Assembly: GCA_021817025.1 (NCBI GenBank)
Contig: JAKAWF010000169.1
Coordinates: forward strand, 1-7,087
DNA: 7,087 bases
DNA from: a bacterium
GTDB lineage: Bacteria; Chloroflexota; Dormibacteria; UBA8260; Bog-877
Direction: 5' to 3'
The position numbers were made by a program, and so were the translations under genes. Below are positions 1 to 6,110 of the stretch, in pieces (within the stretch, counting starts at the first letter, position 1; each line of letters opens with the position of its first letter). The notes below the pieces were generated by a model that was given only the letters and a program-made list of their open reading frames with translations, ran no database searches and was not told the origin of the DNA.

Positions 1-186
1 GTCGTGCCAGGTATGAAAATCGTTCTCTAGCTCATCGACTCCCTGCGCAGCGTTGACCCGCCGGTCCAGCATGTCCTGGCCGAGCTCGACACGCTCATCG
101 AGACTCCGGCGTGCCTCCACCGAAGCGACCTGTAGTTTTGGCTCCTCTGGCGGCAGACCATCCGACGTCCGCTTTCGTCTCACCAC
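1..186 (-). CDS. Unrecognised protein, N-terminal fragment (cut by window edge)
   Basis: This is an open frame of 62 codons on the minus strand, starting at GTG 186-184 (or the adjacent GTG 183-181) and running without a stop off the left edge. Seen directly: a Shine-Dalgarno-like GGAGGGG at 201-195, 8 bases before the first GTG, and a promoter-like pair further up at 300-271. After a short basic start (VRRKRTSDGL) the visible part is charged and probably helical: VASVEARRSLDERVELGQ, then DMLDRRVNAAQGVDELENDF, ending in HTWHD. Such a segment could be an N-terminal helical bundle or coiled coil, but I do not recognise the family and assign no function. It lies just downstream of the IS256 relic on the same strand, so it may belong to the same accessory block. 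The reading frame is well supported; the identity is not. Confidence 0.6.
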   Translation of the reverse strand, partial: MVRRKRTSDGLPPEEPKLQVASVEARRSLDERVELGQDMLDRRVNAAQGVDELENDFHTWHD

Positions 187-194
187 GGGTTCTA

Positions 195-201
195 CCCCTC
201 C
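195..201 (-). promoter_or_regulatory. Shine-Dalgarno site for the left-edge gene
   Basis: GGAGGGG on the minus strand lies 8 bases upstream of the GTG at 186-184. It favours one of the tandem GTG codons there as the start of the truncated gene at the left edge. Confidence 0.5.
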
Positions 202-270
202 GATGAGGCCAACCCGGCACCACGAACACGCACGAGCGAGGCTGGCCGGGCACTCACCCAAGACCAGAAC

Positions 271-300
271 ATGATCGACACTAGCGCGGGCGATTGTCAA
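271..300 (-). promoter_or_regulatory. Possible sigma-70-type promoter of the left-edge gene
   Basis: On the minus strand a perfect -35 box TTGACA (300-295) is followed after 18 bases by GATCAT (276-271), a 4 of 6 match to the -10 consensus that keeps the key second A and last T. Transcription would start near 263, giving a leader of about 75 bases before the GTG at 186. The perfect -35 stands out in this GC-rich sequence. The -10 is only fair, so this is a moderate prediction. Confidence 0.4.
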
Positions 301-353
301 GTCTTGGGAAAGTGCTTCCAGGAAGAGGGGTCAGATGGTCAAGCGGCAGCGCC

Positions 354-623
354 CTACATGTTGGCGGCGGGAGTTAGTCGCAGTCGACGGTCATCGAAGC
401 GCTCCCCGTCTTGGAGGAGGGTCTGCTGATTGCAGCGGTTGATGGCCCGCCAGTTGGTGTGGAGCCGCAGCGCCAGCTTGAAGACCAAGTAGAGAGCGTT
501 TTATCGGGAGCGCAGTCGCATGGTGGCGTTGGTCTGGAGCTGGCCCCCGGCGACGATCGACTCCACCGGGTTGGAGCCCCGAAGGTCGGTCCAGTGCTCT
601 TCGGGGAAGCCGTAGGACTCCAT
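354..623 (-). pseudogene. Decayed IS256-family transposase, C-terminal fragment
   Basis: The minus-strand translation from 623 matches the C-terminal part of IS256 (Mutator-type) transposases. YGFPEEHWTDLRGSNPVES corresponds to the familiar YDFPAEHW-x-HLR-TTNPIES block, followed by QLQTNATMRLRSR (family: RLRT-K-x-T-K-G-x-GSR). An in-frame TAA (503-501) comes next, after which the match continues in the same frame: NALYLVFKLALRLHTNWRAI resembles GLAMAFKLIESAQxRWRAVN, and the end GERFDDRRL resembles ARFERGRL. The frame closes with TAG at 356-354. Only about 88 of roughly 400 residues remain; the N-terminal and most of the DDE catalytic region are absent upstream, and I see no terminal inverted repeats. 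The element is dead and degraded, probably an old insertion. The identity rests on remembered family motifs, not on an alignment. The upstream boundary is approximate: similarity fades at about 623. Confidence 0.72.
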
Positions 624-967
624 ATCCGCGGGTCGATTGACCGATATCTCCCTATTGGGATATACCAGCCGGGGTGACGTGGATGGGCGGAAGTCCCCCT
701 GCACTGACAAACGGCGTCCGCTCAACGAGCCAGAGCCGTACTGGGCGTGCCGTTCGCCACGCCACACTGGCAAAGTATCGTCAGCGAGCGGTACTCAATC
801 GCGAGAGCCCGAAGGCGGTCGTCAAGACTTTGGACGTGTAGCGCTCGCTAATCCTCAGCGCCGCCCGCGTCGCCGTGATGGACGTGCTACAACCGCCACT
901 TTCCAGGTCAGCGAGCACCCCTCCTAGCCCCCTGCCCCGCGCCCGTGTCCTTGCCCACTCCTTCGAA
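624..967. other. Gap without a convincing gene between the transposase relic and the helical-protein gene
   Basis: No gene is convincingly supported here. The stretch holds a small AT-rich dyad at 643-666 (two arms around TATT) and one short open frame on the plus strand, 674-841 (GTG start, 55 residues, ending KAVVKTLDV). That frame has plausible composition but no Shine-Dalgarno and no recognised family. Upstream transposase sequence is not detectable here, so the break point of the IS256 relic lies near 624. No clear terminator hairpin follows the minus-strand gene that ends at 968. Confidence 0.4.
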
Positions 968-2437
968 TTAGCGCCCTCCCCCCGGCTGGCCTACAAGGGT
1001 GAGAATCGCTGTGACGATCTGCGAAACCGGTCCAGCCATCAGCCCTGCCGCCGTCAGTATGGGCGCTACCCTATCCATGGCCCTCCGCACTCTCGCTAGG
1101 AACCTCGGACCACGCTCCTCGTTCACCTCGAGCCCAGCTAACTCCTGCTCCACGGCTTCGCAATCAGGTGCAGGTAGTTTCCGATCCGATAGCAACTCTC
1201 GCAGGCTGGCGAGCAAGTTCCGGACGGCCGCATCGGCGTTCAAGACAATCTGTGCTTGCTGGTCGATGGACGCAACAACCGCCGCAGTCGTGTTCACGGT
1301 GAAGCCCCGGTCTTTCAGCTTATTCACGACGGACGTTCGCAACTCTGCTAGTTCACGCTCCAAGCGAGACGCTTTCTCATCTAGCTCCCTGTCCTTGACC
1401 GCGTGACGTCTCGTGAGGTCTACATGAGAGGCCTCGTTCAGTAGCCGGACTTGAAGGGATCCAGCGCGAGGAAGCCTGCTGCGCACCGCCTCCTCTGCCG
1501 CGATCTCGTACTCCCGACGCGCCTCACCGTACGCCTCTATGGCCTGCGCCCAATCACGCTGCTCCTTTAGCACCTCGGCGTGGGCGACTGCACGCATCGC
1601 GCGGCCCTCATGTGACTCGGCGGCGAGTATGTGTCGCAAGGAGCTGGGAAGATCCGGGGTGAATCGTTCGAGCAGCAGGGCGTGCGACTCATAAAGCTTG
1701 GCGCCGTGCTCGAATGCTGCATCCGCATTCCCTCTCACTAGACAGTCGCGCAATGACGCCAGATGGTAGCCAGCTGCACAACTGAGAGCGTCACGCTCAA
1801 TGTCCGCGGCAACCTCCTTGAACTCCTGGTCCTCTACCGCTGCCATCTCCTCCACTAGGTGTTCGCAGGTAGCTTGGGCTCGCATAAAGACAATCGCCGC
1901 AGCGCTAAAGCTCGCTCTCTCCAAGTCGTCGAGACCCCTTGACAGTTGTGCCATGGCTTCCGCCCTCTGCGCCATGATCGAGGAGCGGGGGCTGCCGCCG
2001 AGCGTTGCTGCTAGCTCGTAGTGGCTGGAGGCTTCACTGAAGTGTAATGCTGCGGCCTCGTTTTGAATAGCGTAGTGGCTTGCCAGACCCTCGGCGAAGG
2101 CGGCCGCTCCTGCCGCATCAGCAGCCAGGCGCTCGGCTCTGGCGCGGTGTCCAATGTTGGACTTCCGGAGCTTACTCGGCGCGGAGTCGACCACGCCCAC
2201 AAGGTCGCGATTCAATTGGTGTACTTCGCGGAACGCCGCGGCTGCCGTGTCGAAGGAGCAGGCCCCCATGAGGATGTACGCCCGCTCCAGTATGTGTTTC
2301 TCTAGTGCGAGTTCAGCCTCGATGAAGGTGCCCACATCATTGCGGACACGTGCGTCGCGCAGCTTCCATACGAGTTCATCTTCGGTTGGAATCTCGGGCA
2401 TCATATTTAGGAAGGGAGCGAGGGACACCGGCCTCAT
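968..2437 (-). CDS. Helical TPR-like protein with coiled coil and C-terminal hydrophobic segment, function unknown
   Basis: This complete 489-residue protein is not one I recognise. It is almost wholly helical. Residues about 15-340 hold repeated Ala-, Glu- and Leu-rich amphipathic helices with TPR-like spacing of aromatic and small residues, for example around HYAIQNEAAALHFSEASSHY and RDWAQAIEAYGEARREYEIA. Residues about 349-374 (RELDEKASRLERELAELR) form a likely coiled coil. Another helical part follows, and residues about 458-482 are strongly hydrophobic (APILTAAGLMAGPVSQIVTA onward), suggesting a single C-terminal membrane anchor or buried helix, before a GQPGGGR tail. There is no ATPase, nuclease or DNA-binding motif. 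ATG 2437 gives the longest frame; a -10-like TACCAT (2461-2456) lies 18 bases upstream, with only a weak GAGCGAG as ribosome site. ATGs at 2404 and 2401 are alternatives. It points away from the OLD-like gene across a 537-bp gap. A scaffold or sensor in a conflict system is conceivable but only inferred. Confidence 0.8.
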   Translation of the reverse strand: MRPVSLAPFLNMMPEIPTEDELVWKLRDARVRNDVGTFIEAELALEKHILERAYILMGACSFDTAAAAFREVHQLNRDLVGVVDSAPSKLRKSNIGHRARAERLAADAAGAAAFAEGLASHYAIQNEAAALHFSEASSHYELAATLGGSPRSSIMAQRAEAMAQLSRGLDDLERASFSAAAIVFMRAQATCEHLVEEMAAVEDQEFKEVAADIERDALSCAAGYHLASLRDCLVRGNADAAFEHGAKLYESHALLLERFTPDLPSSLRHILAAESHEGRAMRAVAHAEVLKEQRDWAQAIEAYGEARREYEIAAEEAVRSRLPRAGSLQVRLLNEASHVDLTRRHAVKDRELDEKASRLERELAELRTSVVNKLKDRGFTVNTTAAVVASIDQQAQIVLNADAAVRNLLASLRELLSDRKLPAPDCEAVEQELAGLEVNEERGPRFLARVRRAMDRVAPILTAAGLMAGPVSQIVTAILTLVGQPGGGR

Positions 2438-2974
2438 GCTCGCTCGGCGCGGCTGATGGTAGCACCTGCGCGGTCGGAAGTGGGTTGCTCACGCTACAAT
2501 GGCCCGAACTCCAAGGTCAGCCAGGCACCCCCGCCCGGTGACTACGGTGAACCTCCGCCATCCTCAATCACCCGACCGAAGTGAACCGGCCGTTGCTCGC
2601 CGGCGACTACCGACCCTCCGACAGATCAACGACGACCAAGTATACGACTGGCTTCTCCCGTGCCGGGGCGCCAGCCTCTCTCAGGCTCCGGCTTGGCGGC
2701 GCCGCGGGCAACTCGGAGCCCGCGGATGATGCCGACCGCTGTTCTCCCGGATGCCAGACGGCCGCACTACCCCGGCGCCGGTGTGGGGTCCACCTCCCAG
2801 CGTCTGGGCATCAGAGGGCCTGCCACCGGCCGCTGCTCCAGTGTGGCGCACGTCCTGCGCCGGTGCTGGCCGCGCTAGTCTCCATCCGCTGGGACCGTCG
2901 ACCGACCCTCGCCGGCCAATCACCCCGCCTCCCTGCTATCACATCCCAGGGTCGCAGCCGGATAATGGCGTCTC
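2438..2974. other. 537-bp divergent intergenic region
   Basis: This gap separates two divergently oriented genes. Open frames exist in it, but all are rich in Arg, Pro and Gly with no recognisable protein, so I call it non-coding. Seen directly: a -10-like TACAAT on the plus strand at 2495-2500 without a matching -35; a -10-like TACCAT for the minus gene at 2461-2456; a perfect 6-bp hairpin GGCGCA/TGCGCC at 2845-2861 with a 5-base loop and no T-run; and the promoter of the OLD-like gene at its right end. It is long for an actinobacterial divergent promoter region, so it may hold a small RNA or the remains of a lost gene. Confidence 0.45.
2938..2966 (+). promoter_or_regulatory. Likely leaderless promoter of the OLD-like gene
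   Basis: GATAAT (2961-2966) matches the -10 consensus at 5 of 6 positions. ATCACA (2938-2943), 17 bases upstream, matches the -35 consensus at 4 of 6. The -10 ends 8 bases before the ATG at 2975, so transcription should begin at or within a base or two of the start codon. No Shine-Dalgarno lies between. Leaderless transcripts are common in actinobacteria. Confidence 0.5.
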
Positions 2975-4492
2975 ATGGAAGTCGCCACACTGAGAGTGAC
3001 TAACTACCGCTGCTTCCCGGATTCGGGTACTCTCACGCTCGGCCGTATTAACGTCCTGGTGGGTCCAAACAACGCGGGCAAGTCCTCACTGCTCAAGGCG
3101 CTGTACCTCCTCCAGCAGGGCTCTGCGGTCGGGTACGACGACATCCGCAAAGGCACCCAGGGTGGCCAGGTTACCATCGACCTTACCGGCCTTCCAGTCC
3201 CGGCACCCCATCCCAGTTGGGGCACGCCGCCGGGTCAGCGGGCATCGTTCCTGGTCGACCTGCCAAGCGCTACCGGCCAGCCCATTGGACTTCGCTTGCT
3301 GGTGGCCGGGGGCCAATTGCGTCAAGTGTCCCAGGTACCCAACGTCAGCCCAAACCACTTCATCGTCCCGTTCTTCGCCCGGCGACGCACGCGGAACTAT
3401 GTGGAGTCTGTGGGCCAGGCAAACGCCTCCACGATCGACGACTCGCTGCAGTGGCTCTCCGCACGGCTTTCCATGGTGTCCAACCCGTATCACCCTTCCT
3501 TCGCTCCCTACAACCGGGCCTGTGAAGAGATTCTGGGCTTCACCGTCACGGGCGTCAACTCCACCAACGGGATGTTACCAGGTGTTTTCCTCCCGAATCG
3601 AGACCACATATTCATCGAGAGCATGGGGGACGGTGTTCCACACATTGTGGGGATGCTCGCAGATTTGGCATTGTACGAGGACAAGCTTTTCCTGATTGAG
3701 GAGATCGAGGATGGGCTGCATCCTGCGGCGCTGAAGGCTTTGTTAAGACTGATCTTGGAGAGTTCTAGTCGCAACCAATTCGTGGTCGCCACCCATTCCA
3801 ACATCGTCGCGCGGTACCTCGGCTCTGCTCCTCACAGTAAGCTCTTCTACGTCGAGGGCGATCGAGGCACTCTCCCTCCAAGTTCGACGGTACAAGAGAT
3901 TCCACCCGTACCCGCCAGACGGTTCGCCATACTCCGCGAGCTTGGCTACGAGTTGGCCGACTTTGGTGTGTCGGACGCGTGGCTCATTTGCGAGGAAGCG
4001 TCTGCGGAACGGGTTATCCGTGACTTTCTCATCCCGACTTTCTTACCAGGGGTCCGGTCCAGAGTGCGCACAATTTCGGCTGCGGGCGCCGACAGAGCAG
4101 CGGCCTTGTTCGAAGACTTCCGACGGCTCGTGCTGTTCGCGCATCTGGAACCGGCCTTCAAGCAGCGTGCCTGGGTACTGGTCGATGGAGACGCTCGAGG
4201 CCGCGAGATCGTGAACCGATTGCGGGCGACATACAGCGCTACGTGGCCTGAGGATAACTTTCGGTTCTTTCCGCGGGAAGCGTTTGAGTACTACTATCCG
4301 CCCCGGTTTCAAGCCGACGTTGCAGGTGCGCTCGGGACCAATGCCAGGTTGCAGAAGCAAGAGGCAAAGGCGGCCCTCGTCCAGACAGTCATGGAGTGGG
4401 TCCAGCGAGATCCGGCCACGGCGAAGGAAGAGTTCGCAGAATCTGCCCGCGAAGTGATCGACATGCTCAAGGAGGTGACAGCGATTCTCTGA
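2975..4492 (+). CDS. OLD-like protein: AAA15/ABC ATPase fused to a Toprim nuclease domain
   Basis: This 505-residue protein is built like OLD (overcoming lysogenization defect) nucleases: an SMC/ABC-type ATPase followed by Toprim. The start MEVATLRVTNYRCF matches the usual opening strand. Walker A is GPNNAGKSS (30-38). A degenerate ABC signature SMGDGVPHI begins at 216. Walker B is LFLIEEIEDGLHP (238-250) with the EE form frequent in OLD proteins. The H-loop is THS (273-275). The Toprim part has the acidic strand LICEEASAER (Glu340/341), VLVDGDARG with the Asp404-x-Asp406 pair, and REAFEYYYP (434-442), resembling the conserved acidic-aromatic motif late in OLD Toprims. It is predicted to be a cytoplasmic ATP-controlled DNA nuclease, plausibly anti-phage. 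No GajB-like helicase or reverse transcriptase is adjacent, so a stand-alone OLD is likelier than Gabija or a retron. Three TTA leucine codons (201, 257, 357) are unusual in GC-rich DNA and hint at transfer. An ATPase with an inactive Toprim is the main alternative. Confidence 0.82.
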   Translation: MEVATLRVTNYRCFPDSGTLTLGRINVLVGPNNAGKSSLLKALYLLQQGSAVGYDDIRKGTQGGQVTIDLTGLPVPAPHPSWGTPPGQRASFLVDLPSATGQPIGLRLLVAGGQLRQVSQVPNVSPNHFIVPFFARRRTRNYVESVGQANASTIDDSLQWLSARLSMVSNPYHPSFAPYNRACEEILGFTVTGVNSTNGMLPGVFLPNRDHIFIESMGDGVPHIVGMLADLALYEDKLFLIEEIEDGLHPAALKALLRLILESSSRNQFVVATHSNIVARYLGSAPHSKLFYVEGDRGTLPPSSTVQEIPPVPARRFAILRELGYELADFGVSDAWLICEEASAERVIRDFLIPTFLPGVRSRVRTISAAGADRAAALFEDFRRLVLFAHLEPAFKQRAWVLVDGDARGREIVNRLRATYSATWPEDNFRFFPREAFEYYYPPRFQADVAGALGTNARLQKQEAKAALVQTVMEWVQRDPATAKEEFAESAREVIDMLKEVTAIL

Positions 4493-4498
4493 CCCGGT

Positions 4499-4543
4499 GG
4501 ATGCTGCCCCGGGCCGTCCGCAGGGGCCTGCTTCGGTGCATCC
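4499..4543 (+). terminator. Possible hairpin terminator after the OLD-like gene
   Basis: Six bases after the stop codon an outer stem GGATGC/GCATCC (4499-4504 with 4538-4543) encloses an inner stem GCCCC/GGGGC (4506-4510 with 4523-4527) with a 12-base loop. No T-run follows, which is common for actinobacterial terminators but makes the call weak. Confidence 0.3.
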
Positions 4544-5345
4544 GACTCCCAGCTTGCGCCTCCTCGAGACACCCGGCCAGGGCGCGTGCTCCAGAGCAAG
4601 ATCGCTCGGAGCGTCATTCAGGAGTGTCCCGGAGGCAGGGTCCCCTCACCGGGGCCGTGCGAGACGACCAGATTCGGGTCGCGAGACCGGGACCACGGTG
4701 ACGGCGAGTGGGGCAGACGCAGCCGTCTGGCGCGAGCGCCTAGCTACCCTGGCCGACATCCCTCGACCGGTGCTCGATGCCCTTGATGCAGCCGCGAGGC
4801 CCCGCGCCCTTGAGAGTGCCCGGTGCCCGTGGAGCTTCCGACCAAGCCGCCAGGCGTCCCAATGGCGACTCAAAGTGTACGCCCGTACCGGGCTATGTTT
4901 CGACAGTCCGGTTTCCTAACCTAACTTGCGGCAGGACCGTCCACGGCCACCACGTTCGCTCCTGGGCGCCAGCCATCCGTGGCTGCATTGGCCGAGCCGC
5001 CCAGTCGGACCTGCCCCGACTTTCGGAGCTGCGCATGCGTGTCAGATTGGTCGCTACAACCCCAACGGACACCCCTACCCGGACGAACAGAGGCGCATCC
5101 CGACCGACGATCGACGCTCCGGCCAGGGCTGTTTGATCTCAAGGCGGGCATTTGCGAACAGTCGCAGACGTCAGCCGGATCAACTGGAAGACCTGAAGCC
5201 GGCGCTTGGTGCCGGCCCAGCGAACCCCACCACAACCGCAGCAAGGCGGCCCAGGGACCGGCCGGCATGCTCAGCCAGCTCAGAGACTCCAGCGGTCCCG
5301 CAACCCGCCTCCCCCACGCACCCGATTCATCGCTGGCAAATCGGA

Positions 5346-5351
5346 TATCCT
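5346..5351 (+). promoter_or_regulatory. -10-like box of the HicB-like gene, suggesting a leaderless transcript
   Basis: TATCCT keeps the first three bases and the final T of the -10 consensus and ends 6 bases before the GTG at 5358. There is no Shine-Dalgarno in front of that GTG. No good -35 is visible about 17 bases upstream, so the call is weak. Confidence 0.3.
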
Positions 5352-5357
5352 GCCCTC

Positions 5358-5588
5358 GTGGCAATCCCGACGGTGTCCCGGACGCTCGCGGCCATCGTCA
5401 CTCAAGAGAGCACCTGGTACGTGGCCCGCTGCCTCCAGGTCGAGGTGACTTCCCAGGGGCCAACCGTGGAGGACGCCCTGGCCAACCTCAAGGAGGCTCT
5501 CGAACTCTACTTCGCAGACGGCGCCCCGGTGCCAGCACCAGTGAGCCATCCTCTCGTCACCCAAATTGAGATCCAGACTCCGGCTTGA
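5358..5588 (+). CDS. HicB-like antitoxin, apparently without a HicA partner
   Basis: A 76-residue protein from GTG 5358. Its fold signature is that of HicB antitoxins: a first strand RTLAAIVTQE, a strand WYVARCLQVEVTSQG (20-34) corresponding to the family's WYVA-x-CPELPGVVSQG, and the helix TVEDALANLKEALELYFAD (36-54), a near-perfect HicB helix. The tail after residue 55 is Pro- and Val-rich with no added DNA-binding domain. HicB proteins normally neutralise the small RNase HicA and repress their own operon. No HicA-like frame (60-80 residues with the G-S-H motif) is found within 500 bases on either side. The frame stays open upstream to 4926, but that extension is Arg/Pro-rich and lacks family similarity, so GTG 5358 is the better start; a -10-like box 7 bases ahead supports it. 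It may be a solitary HicB-fold protein with another role. The family call is firm, the function is not. Confidence 0.82.
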   Translation: MAIPTVSRTLAAIVTQESTWYVARCLQVEVTSQGPTVEDALANLKEALELYFADGAPVPAPVSHPLVTQIEIQTPA

Positions 5589-5618
5589 TCATCGACATCC
5601 CTGGTAGTCGAGGAGCCA

Positions 5619-5638
5619 CGCCGCCGGACGTTGCGGCG
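5619..5638 (+). terminator. Possible hairpin after the HicB-like gene
   Basis: A perfect 6-bp stem CGCCGC/GCGGCG (5619-5624 with 5633-5638) with an 8-base loop starts 31 bases after the stop codon at 5588. There is no T-run. It may be a weak factor-independent terminator or a chance hairpin in GC-rich DNA. Confidence 0.25.
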
Positions 5639-6072
5639 ACAAGCCCAGCGCCCCGGCGGGGACCAAGGCCGAGACCGCCGACCAGCCGAGCCTGACCGGA
5701 GGCACCACTCCGTCAAGGGGTTGGACACCCGCCCTCTGTAGTGGCTCGGGGATTCCGTGGCGGGACGGTAAACTCCGTGAAGGACCGGAGCGGCACTGGG
5801 CGTCGGCGGTTCGGAGCTTCCCCTCGGCACCAGTTCTTGCTCTAAACGAGCGACCGGCGTGACAGGTGGTACGGTCCTCTGACAACAACCCGGGCCCTAC
5901 CGCCTGAGCCCGGCGAGGGCGGGGTCTGGAGCGGCCGCTCGCCCAGTCAGAGCGCCGGACGATGATCATCCGGCCGACCGACATCTGTTCGCTGTCGCGG
6001 CACGACTCGGTCGACCAGGCAGCCACAGAGGGCAGTCACCTCCCGGGGGGTTCCAGCCGCTGCGGAGCGGTG

Positions 6073-6078
6073 TAGAGT
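6073..6078 (+). promoter_or_regulatory. -10-like box of the SbcD-like gene
   Basis: TAGAGT fits the actinobacterial TANNNT -10 pattern and lies 32 bases before the GTG at 6111, leaving room for a leader with the GGAG ribosome site at 6098-6101. No convincing -35 is visible, so this is tentative. Confidence 0.3.
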
Positions 6079-6110
6079 GCGGCGAGACCTTCAAATTGGA
6101 GTTCGCCCAG

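Larger units (their letters stand above)
4493..5357. other. 865-bp region without a convincing gene
   Basis: Long open frames cross this stretch in several registers, but most are Arg-, Pro- and Ser-rich low-complexity translations typical of GC-rich non-coding DNA. The one segment that looks protein-like is on the plus strand from GTG 4698 to the stop at 4919 (73 residues): ADAAVWRERLATLADIPRPV is followed by a helical Ala-rich piece. It has no good ribosome site, only GGGA near 4689, and becomes non-descript after about residue 45. It could be a small gene or a gene fragment. The possible terminator at 4499-4543 lies at its left end and the HicB promoter at its right end. I see no IS ends, no tRNA and no repeats. 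Confidence 0.4.
5589..6110. other. 522-bp region without a convincing gene before the SbcD-like gene
   Basis: No recognisable coding sequence is present. The longest open frame lies on the minus strand (6026-5589) and translates to Arg/Ser/Pro-rich sequence with no family look. I searched all frames for a HicA partner of the upstream HicB-like gene and found none. Other structure seen: the hairpin at 5619-5638, and an inverted repeat CCGGGC/GCCCGG at 5890-5895 and 5908-5913. The right end carries the -10-like box and ribosome site of the next gene. Confidence 0.4.

Noticed and set aside
2581..3003. Plus-strand open frame of 140 residues in the divergent gap
   Set aside because: Compositionally biased, no motif, and it runs over the start of the OLD-like gene in another frame.
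2975..4492. Reading the OLD-like gene as Gabija GajA
   Set aside because: No UvrD-like helicase gene follows; the next 865 bp hold no convincing gene.
4926..5357. Upstream extension of the HicB-like frame to an ATG at 4926 (220 residues in all)
   Set aside because: The added 144 residues are Arg/Pro-rich with no recognisable domain, while the HicB fold begins right after GTG 5358, which has a -10-like box in front.
4921..5364. Minus-strand open frame of 147 residues
   Set aside because: No recognisable motif and it overlaps the start of the HicB-like gene; likely a chance open frame.
5709..5756. Minus-strand PLQRAGV, briefly like the LQRAGF of HicA toxins
   Set aside because: No other HicA feature (no G-S-H motif, wrong length and strand); taken as chance.
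5589..6026. Minus-strand open frame of 145 residues
   Set aside because: Arg/Ser/Pro-rich translation, no ribosome site, no family resemblance; typical of GC-rich non-coding DNA.
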